Numbered from the stretch's first letter, positions 1 through 7,973 are shown. The stretch is DNA of 35,789 nt from Neobacillus cucumis (GCF_016908975.1 NZ_JAFBEX010000039.1:1-35789), one strand, 5' to 3'. Numbers and translations: made by a program. The notes: generated by a model from the letters alone, not told the origin.

Positions 1-19
1 AAAATAACTTACCATATAT

Positions 20-94
20 GCGGAAGTAGTTCAGTGGTAGAACACCACCTTGCCAAGGTGGGGGTCGCGGGTTCGAATCCCGTCTTCCGCTCCA
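20..94 (+). tRNA. tRNA-Gly (GCC)
   Basis: Full cloverleaf: acceptor GCGGAAG pairs with CTTCCGC, the anticodon loop carries GCC, the T-loop is GTTCGAATC and the 3' CCA is encoded. It is the first complete gene of a ten-tRNA run that probably continues from an rRNA operon left of the window. Confidence 0.97.
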
Positions 95-98
95 ACTT

Positions 99-187
99 GC
101 CGGGGTGGCGGAACTGGCAGACGCACAGGACTTAAAATCCTGCGGTAGGTGACTACCGTACCGGTTCGATTCCGGTCCTCGGCACCA
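99..187 (+). tRNA. tRNA-Leu (TAA)
   Basis: Class II tRNA of 89 nt with a long variable arm. Acceptor GCCGGGG pairs with CCTCGGC (one G-T pair), the anticodon is TAA and CCA is encoded. It starts 4 nt after tRNA-Gly. Confidence 0.97.
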
Positions 188-249
188 AGTTTTTTTACGA
201 AGTAAAATAAACAAAGTTTTTTGCGAAAGCAAAATAACGTTCGAAATTT

Positions 250-326
250 CGGGAAGTAGCTCAGCTTGGTAGAGCACTTGGTTTGGGACCAAGGGGTCGC
301 AGGTTCGAATCCTGTCTTCCCGACCA
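250..326 (+). tRNA. tRNA-Pro (TGG)
   Basis: Acceptor CGGGAAG pairs with CTTCCCG, the anticodon is TGG and CCA is encoded. The spacer before it (188-249) is unusually long for this cluster and holds two near copies of an AAGTTTTTT.CGAA..AAAATAA phrase. Confidence 0.97.
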
Positions 327-343
327 GTTAGATTTTATATAAT

Positions 344-419
344 GGGGTCTTAGCTCAGCTGGGAGAGCGCCTGCTTTGCACGCAGGAGGTCAGGGGTTCG
401 ATCCCCCTAGACTCCACCA
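344..419 (+). tRNA. tRNA-Ala (TGC)
   Basis: Acceptor GGGGTCT pairs with AGACTCC, the anticodon is TGC, the T-loop is GTTCGATCC and CCA is encoded. Confidence 0.97.
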
Positions 420-442
420 ATTACATTTTTAAATAATATTAT

Positions 443-519
443 GGCGGTGTAGCTCAGCTGGCTAGAGCGTACGGTTCATACCCGTAAGGTCGGGGGTTCG
501 ATCCCCTCCGCCGCTACCA
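443..519 (+). tRNA. tRNA-Met (CAT)
   Basis: GGCGGTG acceptor, anticodon CAT and encoded CCA. The first acceptor pair is G-T and the sequence closely resembles the elongator tRNA-Met of B. subtilis rather than the initiator, so the elongator form is inferred. Confidence 0.95.
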
Positions 520-534
520 TATAGTTATTTTTAC

Positions 535-627
535 GGAGGAATACCCAAGTCCGGCTGAAGGGATCGGTCTTGAAAACCGACAGGCGGGTTAAACCGCGCG
601 GGGGTTCGAATCCCTCTTCCTCCGCCA
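535..627 (+). tRNA. tRNA-Ser (TGA)
   Basis: Class II tRNA of 93 nt with an extended variable arm, anticodon TGA, GGAGGAA acceptor and encoded CCA. Confidence 0.97.
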
Positions 628-646
628 TTTATGTTTCATTATGTTT

Positions 647-723
647 GGTCTGGTAGTTCAGTTGGTTAGAATGCCTGCCTGTCACGCAGGAGGTCGCGGG
701 TTCGAGTCCCGTCCAGACCGCCA
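647..723 (+). tRNA. tRNA-Asp (GTC)
   Basis: Acceptor GGTCTGG pairs with CCAGACC, the anticodon is GTC and CCA is encoded. Confidence 0.97.
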
Positions 724-749
724 TTTAAATAAATTTTCCTTATTTTCGT

Positions 750-834
750 GGAGGGGTAGCGAAGTGGCTAAACGCGGCGGACTGTAAATCCGCTCCCTCA
801 GGGTTCGGCGGTTCGAATCCGTCCCCCTCCACCA
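750..834 (+). tRNA. tRNA-Tyr (GTA)
   Basis: Class II tRNA of 85 nt, anticodon GTA, GGAGGGG acceptor and encoded CCA. Confidence 0.97.
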
Positions 835-839
835 TCTTT

Positions 840-913
840 AGGGGCATAGTTTAAAGGTAGAACTAAGGTCTCCAAAACCTTCAGTGTGGGTTCGATTCCT
901 ACTGCCCCTGCCA
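840..913 (+). tRNA. tRNA-Trp (CCA anticodon)
   Basis: Acceptor AGGGGCA pairs with TGCCCCT, the anticodon is CCA, the T-loop is GTTCGATTC and the 3' CCA is encoded. Confidence 0.97.
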
Positions 914-932
914 TATAGTTATTTTTAAATTT

Positions 933-1014
933 GCCGATGTGGCGGAATTGGCAGACGCGCACGACTCAAAATCGTGTTCCGTGAGGAGTGTCGGTTCGAC
1001 CCCGACCATCGGTA
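933..1014 (+). tRNA. tRNA-Leu (CAA)
   Basis: Class II tRNA with GCCGATG/CATCGGT acceptor and anticodon CAA. After discriminator A1014 the genome reads TCA, so unlike the nine genes before it CCA is not encoded and must be added after transcription. It is the last gene before the cluster terminator. Confidence 0.95.
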
Positions 1015-1045
1015 TCATAAATAAGGTAAGAATCCTTATAAATCT

Positions 1046-1077
1046 AGACTTTCAACATTTGTTGGGAGTCTTTTTTG
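1046..1077 (+). terminator. Terminator of the tRNA cluster
   Basis: An arm starting AGACTTTCAAC pairs with GTTGGGAGTCT (with G-T pairs), followed directly by six T residues. It lies 30 nt after the last tRNA. Confidence 0.85.
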
Positions 1078-1261
1078 GTTCATAGCATAAGAATCAAAAT
1101 GCCAAAAAACGTACGCGTATAATCTGATGCTTAGAAGAATTTACGGCAAGAAGAGGTTTTCAAACGGAGGAAGAAACAAAGATAGTTAGAAAAAATAAAC
1201 AGATCAAGAAGCTTTTTTAGAATTTTTTCCTCCTCCTTTCCTAAGATATAACCGAGGAATA

Positions 1262-1750
1262 TCAACTAACAGATTGGTTATAGTTTCCTTGTTCTTGAAA
1301 GGTAGCCATATTTTGAAGTGGTGGTGAATAAACATGGAGTGAAATCATGCGTTCGGATTGAGAATTAGTCAATTTATGGATAAGCCCTGGCTTAGAGAAA
1401 AAGCACTCCCCATGTTGGACGAGATAGGAGGATGATCGTTCAATTTTGTGTTCATTTAAGTGATAAATCGTGTTGAGTACTTCTCCTTCTAAAACCATTG
1501 CGCACCCAATGGATTCACCGTGATCATGGATGGCTGTTTCCTTATCAGGAGGAAGATTAATGACAATAACCTCTAACACATCGTTCTTATAAATAACATG
1601 GCGGCCATAAGGGTACTGGTTTGGCTCCTTAATATATGGGGCAATATTTTTTGAAGCGTCGGAGATTCTTTTTAATGCATCTCCCAATTCATTTAGTGTA
1701 GGGGTTGTAAGACCACCTAAATGTTGATGAATGCAAGCAAGTAGGTTCAT
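1262..1750 (-). CDS. Cysteine dioxygenase, type I (YubC-like)
   Basis: 162 aa cupin of the cysteine dioxygenase family, which uses non-haem iron and O2 to oxidise cysteine to cysteine sulfinate in the cytoplasm. The 3-His iron site is visible: His75 and His77 in AIHDHGES and His139 in LHVYSPP. Gly82 sits where mammalian enzymes have the Cys of the Cys-Tyr cross-link; Cys83 is next to it, and Gly here is usual for bacterial members. Tyr141 lies near the last ligand. A good GAGGAGG site precedes the ATG. The gene is monocistronic, runs leftward and sits alone between two tRNA transcription units. No partner sulfur gene is adjacent, and no clear promoter could be assigned. Confidence 0.9.
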   Translation of the reverse strand: MNLLACIHQHLGGLTTPTLNELGDALKRISDASKNIAPYIKEPNQYPYGRHVIYKNDVLEVIVINLPPDKETAIHDHGESIGCAMVLEGEVLNTIYHLNEHKIERSSSYLVQHGECFFSKPGLIHKLTNSQSERMISLHVYSPPLQNMATFQEQGNYNQSVS

Positions 1751-1899
1751 ATTTATTTCCTCCTCTTATAAGTACAAAAGTTGTGTAAAGAAATCATTAG
1801 TAATACCTTTCTGAACAGGATATTTACCTATAATAAGATAGGCGAGGGCTTTCGCCTAAAAAGTAAAAATAATATTATAAGAAAAAGTAAAATACTTTA

Positions 1900-1959
1900 T
1901 TATTGGAGCACCTCCTTCCGGTTTAGAGGATGCGTAATTAACCAAAGTTTCGCAGCCAA
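1900..1959 (-). other. Short leader-like reading frame upstream of cysteine dioxygenase
   Basis: A 19-codon frame from a TTG (no ribosome binding site seen) ends in the residues LWLITHPLNRKEVLQ and two stop codons. The codons for RKEV form a strong AAGGAGGTG ribosome binding site. Correctly placed after it are two ATA codons opening a 15-codon frame that ends in TAG, then a GGCGA/TCGCC hairpin. This looks like a leader-plus-gene arrangement in which the downstream gene has lost its start and most of its length, but I do not recognise either frame. It may simply be an untranslated leader of the dioxygenase gene. Confidence 0.25.
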
Positions 1960-1978
1960 ATAATACGTTATTTTAATA

Positions 1979-2007
1979 TTGACATTCCAAACAATCTAAG
2001 GCATAAT
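1979..2007 (+). promoter_or_regulatory. SigA-type promoter of the Gly-Ile tRNA unit
   Basis: Perfect TTGACA at 1979-1984, 17-bp spacer, CATAAT at 2002-2007. It lies 30 bp before tRNA-Gly(TCC). A perfect TATAAT at 2008-2013 is also present but would need a 23-bp spacer. Confidence 0.8.
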
Positions 2008-2036
2008 TATAATGGTCTTATTCAACATTAATTAAT

Positions 2037-2110
2037 GCGGGTGTAGTTTACTGGTAAAACCTCAGCCTTCCAAGCTGATGTAGTGGGTTCGATTCCCATC
2101 ACCCGCTCCA
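2037..2110 (+). tRNA. tRNA-Gly (TCC)
   Basis: Acceptor GCGGGTG pairs with CACCCGC (first base G2037), the anticodon is TCC and CCA is encoded. First gene of a two-tRNA transcription unit. Confidence 0.96.
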
Positions 2111-2117
2111 AAATTAA

Positions 2118-2191
<74 letters not shown>

Positions 2192-2205
2192 TTCATATAT
2201 GTATA

Positions 2206-2237
2206 AAACCGAGCAGTTTTCTGCTCGGTTTTTTTGT
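2206..2237 (+). terminator. Terminator of the Gly-Ile tRNA unit
   Basis: AAACCGAGCAG pairs with CTGCTCGGTTT around a TTTT loop, followed by a T run. Strong intrinsic terminator 15 nt after tRNA-Ile. Confidence 0.93.
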
Positions 2238-2305
2238 GTTCTTTTCATTTCATACTCAAATTTGGGAAGAATACTAAAATCAAATTTAAGGGAGGAGATT
2301 AAAAC

Positions 2306-3115
2306 ATGCCTGAGCTCCCAGAAATGGAAAACTATAAAAACCTTTTAAAAGTGAAATTAATGAATGAAGTGATTACAGATGTACAAATAAATCGTGAGAA
2401 ATCCATTAACATTCATCCAGACCTCTTCAAAAAAACAGTGCAGAATCAGAAAATTATTGATATTAAAAGAAGGGGCAAACATCTTCTTTTTCAGCTGCAA
2501 AATGAGCAAACTCTATTATTACACTTAATGTTGGGGGGATGGATGTTTTTCGGTACTGACTCGGAAAAACCTGACCGAACGATCCAAGTCCGATTGTCAT
2601 TTGGACAAAAACATCTTTATTTTATCGGTTTGCGGCTGGGGTATCTGCATCTTTATCATCAGAATCAAACAGAGGAAAAACTCGCAGACCTAGGACCAGA
2701 ACCTTTAAATCCGGAATTTACTATTAATGAGTTTTTAAACAGGATAGGTAGCAAACATGGAAGGTTAAAAACCACACTCCTCGATCAATCATTTATTGCA
2801 GGTATCGGGAACTGCTACTCAGCTGAGATTTGTTTTCATACAGGAATTAGACCAACAAGAGATATTGATGATATGAATGAAGAGGCTCGGGGCAAGCTCT
2901 ATAATTCCATGCAGCTTATTCTTCAAGATGGCATTAAGTACGGTGGATATATGGATAATCCCGTCTTTAAGGGTGACATGTTAACTGGTGGGTTTAATGA
3001 TAGGTGCCAAGTTTATGATCGGGAAGGACAGCCCTGTAAACGATGTAGGACAACAATTGTTATGGAACTAATCTCGTCACGAAAAACATACTATTGTCCT
3101 AATTGCCAAAAATAA
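2306..3115 (+). CDS. Fpg/Nei-family DNA glycosylase (MutM-like)
   Basis: 269 aa, about the usual length for bifunctional formamidopyrimidine/endonuclease VIII glycosylases, which remove oxidised bases and nick the abasic site. After Met come Pro2 and Glu3 in MPELPEMENY, the catalytic N-terminus. Lys58 in KRRGKHLLF is the conserved beta-hairpin lysine. The helix-two-turn-helix is at about residues 160-185 (FIAGIGNCYSAEI). A four-cysteine zinc finger closes the protein (CQVYDREGQPCKRC and YYCPNCQ). A GGGAGGAG site precedes the ATG. The gene forms its own unit with a terminator behind it. It is more divergent than standard MutM, so it may be a second paralogue with another lesion preference; substrate cannot be read from the sequence. 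Confidence 0.88.
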   Translation: MPELPEMENYKNLLKVKLMNEVITDVQINREKSINIHPDLFKKTVQNQKIIDIKRRGKHLLFQLQNEQTLLLHLMLGGWMFFGTDSEKPDRTIQVRLSFGQKHLYFIGLRLGYLHLYHQNQTEEKLADLGPEPLNPEFTINEFLNRIGSKHGRLKTTLLDQSFIAGIGNCYSAEICFHTGIRPTRDIDDMNEEARGKLYNSMQLILQDGIKYGGYMDNPVFKGDMLTGGFNDRCQVYDREGQPCKRCRTTIVMELISSRKTYYCPNCQK

Positions 3116-3135
3116 TAGACATTTTATTCTATATG

Positions 3136-3177
3136 AAAAGACTCAAGGGAAGGAAATCTATTCTCTTGGGTCTTTTT
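3136..3177 (+). terminator. Terminator after the Fpg-like gene
   Basis: AGACTCAAGGGA pairs with TCTCTTGGGTCT (12 bp with two G-T pairs), followed by TTTTT. Confidence 0.85.
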
Positions 3178-3181
3178 ACAT

Positions 3182-3210
3182 TTGTTCCAATATGGAACGA
3201 AAGATAAAAT
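3182..3210 (+). promoter_or_regulatory. Candidate SigA promoter of ccpN operon
   Basis: TTGTTC at 3182-3187, 17-bp spacer, TAAAAT at 3205-3210. The spacer holds a small palindrome (GTTCC/GGAAC). Farther down, ATATACTAT (3248-3256) and ATAGTATAT (3297-3305) form a 9-bp inverted pair just before the gene, a possible regulatory site in AT-rich DNA. Confidence 0.45.
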
Positions 3211-3328
3211 TTATAGAAATAATGGTTCCCTTTTACTGATTAATGTTATATACTATATAAAAATAAGTATAGCACAATTAAAGAAATACATCTTTAATAG
3301 TATATAAATAAGCATAAAAGGGGTGGTA

Positions 3329-3970
3329 ATGATAAAACTTTCAAAGCGGCAGGATGAGATCCTGGAGATTGTAAAACAAAATGGGCCCATAACGGGGAAA
3401 GAGATTGCAGATAAGCTGTCATTATCAAGGGCAGCCCTAAGACCAGATCTTGCTATCTTAACTATGTCAGGAAATATAGATGCCAGACCGCGTGTTGGTT
3501 ATTTTTATAATGAAAATTTTAAGGTGAAGCGTACTGCCGAGAAGTACCTCCAACAAAAGGTCAATAATTATAAAGCACATCCCATTGTAGTGGGAAAATC
3601 GATATCTGTATATGACGCTATCGTTCAACTTTTTTTAGAAGATGTCGGAACACTTTATGCTGTAAATTCTGAGGGGCATTTAGCAGGAGTCATTTCTAGA
3701 AAAGATTTGCTAAGAGCATCACTAGGAAATAGTAATCTATCTGAATTGCCTGTAAGCGTTATTATGACTAGGATGCCGAATATTATCACCATAAGTCCGG
3801 AAGAGTCTTTGCTCGAGGCAGCCAAAAAAATGATTCAAAATCACATTGATTCCCTTCCTGTTGTACGGGATGTCGACGGGCAAGAGAATACATATTTGTT
3901 AGTGGGGAGAATTACCAAAACCACAATCACACGGGCATATTTAGAAATGATGGAGGAAAAATCAGATTAA
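3329..3970 (+). CDS. ccpN: Transcriptional repressor CcpN (control catabolite protein of gluconeogenic genes)
   Basis: 213 aa. The N-terminus reads KLSKRQDEILEIVKQNGPIT, followed by a winged helix-turn-helix ending in LAILTMSGNIDARPRVGYFY, which matches B. subtilis CcpN/YqzB almost residue for residue. The rest is two CBS domains (about residues 75-135 and 140-205; LAGVISRKDLLRASLG closes the first). In B. subtilis CcpN represses gapB and pckA when glucose is present, with ATP sensed through the CBS pair. The ATG at 3329 is preferred because AAAAGGGG lies 5 nt before it; an upstream in-frame GTG overlaps that site. It is followed 17 nt later by ppsR, so it shares an operon with the PPDK genes. 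Confidence 0.95.
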   Translation: MIKLSKRQDEILEIVKQNGPITGKEIADKLSLSRAALRPDLAILTMSGNIDARPRVGYFYNENFKVKRTAEKYLQQKVNNYKAHPIVVGKSISVYDAIVQLFLEDVGTLYAVNSEGHLAGVISRKDLLRASLGNSNLSELPVSVIMTRMPNIITISPEESLLEAAKKMIQNHIDSLPVVRDVDGQENTYLLVGRITKTTITRAYLEMMEEKSD

Positions 3971-3987
3971 GGGAGTGGCTGATTATT

Positions 3988-4803
3988 TTGGCACAGAAAG
4001 AAGTAGTATATGTGGTATCCGACTCGGTTGGAGAAACGGCTGAGTTCGTAGTAAAGGCGGTGGCAACACAGTTTAATGGGGGACAAGTGGATATACGCCG
4101 CAATTCCTATGTGGAGGATTTTGAAGATATTGAGGATGTCATCTTATTAGCGATTAAAGCCAATTCCATCATCGCTTATACCATCGTTGTGCCCACTTTA
4201 AAAGAGTATTTAGACCGTCGGGCAGCTGAAGAAGGGATTATGGCGGTGGATTTACTAGGTCCATTGATGAATGCATTTGTTTCTAAATTTAATAAAGAGC
4301 CACACCATCGTCCCGGATTAATGAGAAAACTAGATGAGGAATACTTCCGTAAAATAGAAGCAATTGAATTTGCCGTAAAGTACGATGACGGACGAGACCC
4401 AAGAGGAATCACAAAGGCTGATATTGTACTTATAGGTGTTTCGCGGACTTCTAAAACTCCGCTGTCCATGTACTTGGCACATCAGCGGTTTAAGGTAGCC
4501 AATGTTCCATTGGTTCCAGAAGTTCAGCCCCCTGATGAGTTGTTTCAAGTACCAAGAAAGAATTGTATTGGGCTCGTTATTTCACCTAATAAATTAAATG
4601 AAATCCGAATAGAACGACTTAAAGCGTTAGGATTGGCTTCAAGGGCAAACTACGCCAGTTTTGAAAGGATTTTAAAAGAACTCGATCATGCGGAAAAAAT
4701 CATGAAGAGGGTTGGATGCCCTGTCATTGATGTTTCAAATAAAGCAGTAGAAGAAACAGCAGGCTTAATTCTAGAGGTCTTAAAAAAAGAGAGGAGCTTT
4801 TAA
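3988..4803 (+). CDS. ppsR: Pyruvate, phosphate dikinase regulatory protein (YqfL/PpsR family, DUF299)
   Basis: 271 aa bifunctional ADP-dependent kinase and Pi-dependent phosphorylase that inactivates and reactivates PPDK by acting on the Thr two residues before its catalytic His. The N-terminal signature VYVVSDSVGETAEFVVKA is intact. The Walker-A-like loop GVSRTSKT lies at 150-157, followed by the conserved KVANVPLVPEV block. The start is a TTG with GGGAG about 12 nt upstream; no better codon is available in frame. Its target PPDK starts 3 nt after its stop, so the pair is co-transcribed and probably translationally coupled. B. subtilis has the homologue beside ccpN but without PPDK. Confidence 0.94.
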   Translation: MAQKEVVYVVSDSVGETAEFVVKAVATQFNGGQVDIRRNSYVEDFEDIEDVILLAIKANSIIAYTIVVPTLKEYLDRRAAEEGIMAVDLLGPLMNAFVSKFNKEPHHRPGLMRKLDEEYFRKIEAIEFAVKYDDGRDPRGITKADIVLIGVSRTSKTPLSMYLAHQRFKVANVPLVPEVQPPDELFQVPRKNCIGLVISPNKLNEIRIERLKALGLASRANYASFERILKELDHAEKIMKRVGCPVIDVSNKAVEETAGLILEVLKKERSF

Positions 4804-4805
4804 AG

Positions 4806-7475
4806 ATGGAGAAATTTGTTTACTTATTTCATGAGGGTAATGGAAGTATGAGAGATTTACTAGGTGGAAAAGGAGCTAATCTAGCAGAAATGACTAGAAT
4901 TGGACTACCCGTACCATTTGGTTTTACGATTACAACCCAAGCTTGTAATGCTTACTATGAATCTAATAAATCGATTCCGTCAAATGTCGAAAAACAAACA
5001 TTAGAAGCTCTAAGCCGTCTAGAAGATAAAATGGGTAAAAAACTAGGGGATCCTGAGAATCCTCTACTGGTTTCGGTACGATCAGGCTCCGTTTTTTCGA
5101 TGCCAGGGATGATGGATACTATTTTGAACCTTGGCATGAACGATGAAACAGTTGAAGGGCTAGCTATATTAACCAATAATCCTCGTTTTGCTTATGATTC
5201 ATACCGTCGTTTCATTCAAATGTTTAGTAATGTAGTTTTAGAAATTGATACCTTTTACTTCGAGCAATTTTTAGAAGAGACGCGGGAAGAGAAGGGCTAC
5301 TCCACTGATCCAGAAATGACAGCAGAAGATTGGAAAGAAGTTATAGACGGATATAAAAAAATTGTTAAAAAACATACGAGAAAAGAATTCCCACAGACAC
5401 CAAAGGACCAGCTTTTCCTAGCCATTAACGCTGTCTTTAATTCTTGGAACAATCAGCGCGCCATCGTTTACCGGCGCTTAAATAAAATCCCTGACCATCT
5501 TGGTACAGCTGTTAATATTCAAAGTATGGTGTTTGGTAATATGGGTAATGATTCAGGTACAGGTGTAGCGTTCACAAGAAATCCTTCAACCGGTGAGCAC
5601 ATACTATACGGGGAATACTTAATTAACGCTCAAGGTGAAGATGTAGTCGCCGGTATCCGGACCCCGCAGCCGATTGCAACATTACAAGACGAAATGCCTT
5701 CCGTGTACAAGCAATTTACTGATACATGTAAAATTCTTGAACAGCATTATTTAGAAATGCAAGATATTGAATTTACGGTTGAACGAGGGAAGCTCTTCAT
5801 TCTACAAACAAGGAATGGAAAAAGAACAGCCCAGGCGGCGATTAGAATTGCAGTAGAAATGGTTGAAGAAGGGATTATTGATATAAAGACGGCGTTATTA
5901 CGCGTAGATCCGGACCAACTCAATCAACTGCTGCACCGCCGGATTGATGACAAATTTGAAAAGAATATTTTAGCGAAAGGATTACCGGCATCACCTGGGG
6001 CAGCGACTGGCCAAGTAGTTTTCGATGCTGATGAAGCGGAAAGCTTGGGGAATGATGGGAAGAGAGTGATTTTAGTAAGACCGGAAACAACTCCAGACGA
6101 TATTCATGGCATTATTGCATCTCAGGCGATTTTAACTAGCCGCGGAGGGATGACCAGCCATGCCGCCGTTGTAGCACGAGGGATGGGGAAGGCTTGTATC
6201 TGTGGATGTGAGGCGTTAAAAATTGATTTAAGAGCCAAACAATTCTCGGTTGGGCAAACAGTTGTGAAATATGGTGACATTATTACTATCGACGGTTCCA
6301 CAGGTGAGATTATGCTTGGAGAAATTCCAATGATTGATCCAGAACTTTCTGATGAGTTCCAGCTTCTGTTAACTTGGGCTGATCAAGAGCGGAAAATTGG
6401 TGTCCGTGCCAATGCTGATAATCCTGAAGATGCTAAGAAATCCTTTGAATTTGGGGCTGGTGGTATTGGCTTATGCCGTACAGAGCATATGTTTATGGAT
6501 TTTAAGCGAATCCCAATTGTTCAAAAGATGATCCTTGCTGAAAATTATGGAGAAAGAATGGAAGCACTTAGCCAGCTGCTGCCAATGCAGCAAGGTGATT
6601 TTGAGGGGATATTTGAAGCAATGCAAGGCTTTCCGGTAACGATCCGTTTACTGGACCCGCCGCTCCATGAATTTTTGCCAGATAAAGAGGAACTTTTAGT
6701 CGAAGTAACCAAGCTTCAAATTACGGACCCACAATCATTTGAACTTAAGAAAAAAGAACAATTGCTTAAAAAAGTCCGTCATTTAGATGAATTTAATCCT
6801 ATGCTAGGGCACCGTGGCTGCCGATTAGGAATGATTTATCCTGAGATTTATGAAATGCAGGCAAAAGCAATCTTTTACGCAGCGGCAAAGCTCGCGGAAA
6901 AAGGAATGGAAGTTAAGCCAGAAATTATGATTCCTTTAGTCGGCCATGTTAATGAACTAAAGCAAATGCGTCAATTGGTGATTGATGCGGCTTTATTAGT
7001 CCAGCAAGAAACCGGGAAAAAATTTGATTATACTATTGGTACGATGATTGAAATTCCACGTGCGGCTTTAACTGCTGACCAAATTGCTGAAGAAGCGGAC
7101 TTTTTCTCTTTTGGTACGAACGATTTAACGCAAACGACCTTCGGCTTTAGCCGTGATGATGCGGAAGGGAAATTCCTTCAAGCCTATATTGAAAATAAAG
7201 TGCTTCCTGAAAATCCGTTTGCCGTCCTTGATCAAGACGGGGTAGGAAGATTGGTCGAAACCGGTGTAAAACTTGGTCGTGCGACAAATCCATCTTTAAA
7301 GACCGGCATTTGCGGTGAACATGGCGGTGAGAAAAGTTCCATTGATTTCTGCTATAGAACGGGCTTAGACTACGTTAGCTGCTCACCATACCGTGTGCCA
7401 CTTGCCCGTTTAGCAGCCGCTCAGGCTACCATTCGTCATGAATTAAACAATAAAGAAGTTTTTACAACAGCTTAA
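4806..7475 (+). CDS. ppdK: Pyruvate, phosphate dikinase
   Basis: 889 aa, full length for bacterial PPDK (pyruvate + ATP + Pi to and from phosphoenolpyruvate + AMP + PPi). Order: N-terminal ATP-grasp domain (about 1-340, with GGKGANLAEM at 20-29 and RNPSTGE), the swivelling His domain (about 390-510) and a C-terminal PEP-binding barrel. In GGMTSHAAVVARGMG the catalytic residue is His452 and Thr450 is the expected target of the adjacent PpsR protein. Cys836 in GICGEHGG is the active-site acid/base. A GAGGAG site overlaps the end of ppsR. Grouping with CcpN suggests a role in making PEP during gluconeogenic growth, but direction of flux is inference. Confidence 0.97.
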   Translation: MEKFVYLFHEGNGSMRDLLGGKGANLAEMTRIGLPVPFGFTITTQACNAYYESNKSIPSNVEKQTLEALSRLEDKMGKKLGDPENPLLVSVRSGSVFSMPGMMDTILNLGMNDETVEGLAILTNNPRFAYDSYRRFIQMFSNVVLEIDTFYFEQFLEETREEKGYSTDPEMTAEDWKEVIDGYKKIVKKHTRKEFPQTPKDQLFLAINAVFNSWNNQRAIVYRRLNKIPDHLGTAVNIQSMVFGNMGNDSGTGVAFTRNPSTGEHILYGEYLINAQGEDVVAGIRTPQPIATLQDEMPSVYKQFTDTCKILEQHYLEMQDIEFTVERGKLFILQTRNGKRTAQAAIRIAVEMVEEGIIDIKTALLRVDPDQLNQLLHRRIDDKFEKNILAKGLPASPGAATGQVVFDADEAESLGNDGKRVILVRPETTPDDIHGIIASQAILTSRGGMTSHAAVVARGMGKACICGCEALKIDLRAKQFSVGQTVVKYGDIITIDGSTGEIMLGEIPMIDPELSDEFQLLLTWADQERKIGVRANADNPEDAKKSFEFGAGGIGLCRTEHMFMDFKRIPIVQKMILAENYGERMEALSQLLPMQQGDFEGIFEAMQGFPVTIRLLDPPLHEFLPDKEELLVEVTKLQITDPQSFELKKKEQLLKKVRHLDEFNPMLGHRGCRLGMIYPEIYEMQAKAIFYAAAKLAEKGMEVKPEIMIPLVGHVNELKQMRQLVIDAALLVQQETGKKFDYTIGTMIEIPRAALTADQIAEEADFFSFGTNDLTQTTFGFSRDDAEGKFLQAYIENKVLPENPFAVLDQDGVGRLVETGVKLGRATNPSLKTGICGEHGGEKSSIDFCYRTGLDYVSCSPYRVPLARLAAAQATIRHELNNKEVFTTA

Positions 7476-7484
7476 TAAAGTCAG

Positions 7485-7518
7485 AAAAAGGATGTGTACA
7501 TTGTTACACATCCTTTTT
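7485..7518 (+). terminator. Terminator of the ccpN-ppsR-ppdK operon
   Basis: AAAAAGGATGTGTA pairs with TACACATCCTTTTT, giving a long stem with a short loop and a terminal T run. Confidence 0.92.
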
Positions 7519-7544
7519 TAGAAGGATAATTTGGAATATTATGT

Positions 7545-7675
7545 AAAAATAGCCGTAAATCTTAAAAAATGAGCCATTAATTCAAAAAATCAGCCAAACC
7601 TGGTTAAAAATTAACCAAAATCTAAAAAAAATAATCCATTACTCGCGGAAAATGAGACAATAGAAAATATAGAAC
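7545..7675. repeat. Degenerate 21-nt phased repeats with A-tracts
   Basis: Six imperfect units beginning AGCC, AGCC, AGCC, AACC, ATCC and AGAC at 7551, 7572, 7592, 7613, 7634 and 7655. Spacings are 21, 20, 21, 21 and 21. In each of the first five the next A-rich run (for example AAAAAATG, AAAAAATC) comes just before the following unit. Two helical turns per unit puts all A-tracts on one DNA face, so intrinsic curvature is likely. No gene is present from 7476 to 7745. Confidence 0.6.
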
Positions 7676-7745
7676 GAATTCTGGACATGATAATCTCCTT
7701 ATTTTCTGCTTATACTATTATCAAAATTTGAAAAGGGGCTTAATG

Positions 7746-7937
7746 ATGGGAGCAATTGAACGCGGTGGATACCGGTTTGTACCAGAATATAGTGTCATTC
7801 AACAGAATGGAGCAATCCATGTATATAACCACGAGAAGTTTATCGAAGAAATTAAATTTCAATTTTCCGGAAAATTTCCTGAACTAGATCAAATCGAGGA
7901 ATTAGTCGACCATTACTGTCATAAACATAATATTTAA
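7746..7937 (+). CDS. YbxH-like small protein (DUF5370 type)
   Basis: 63 aa beginning MGAIERGGYRFVPEYSVIQQ and ending in an acidic helical part (ELDQIEELVDHYCHKHNI). I recall B. subtilis YbxH as having the same start and size, but the function is unknown. AAAAGGGG lies 7 nt before this ATG; another ATG is directly upstream at 7743, and a farther ATG frame start overlaps the ribosome binding site. No partner gene. TATACT at 7711-7716 could be a -10 box but its -35 is poor. Confidence 0.7.
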   Translation: MGAIERGGYRFVPEYSVIQQNGAIHVYNHEKFIEEIKFQFSGKFPELDQIEELVDHYCHKHNI

Positions 7938-7944
7938 AGAACAC

Positions 7945-7973
7945 TTGTTCGTCATTTTGTTTAATGCTATAAT
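7945..7973 (+). promoter_or_regulatory. Promoter of the type I toxin mRNA
   Basis: TTGTTC at 7945-7950, 17-bp spacer, perfect TATAAT at 7968-7973. A start near 7980 would give an mRNA beginning about 60 nt before the toxin start codon. Confidence 0.75.

Noticed and set aside
1781..1963. 60-codon rightward frame upstream of the Gly-Ile tRNAs
   Set aside because: No ribosome binding site, low-complexity Lys/Ile/Asn content and overlap with the dioxygenase upstream region.
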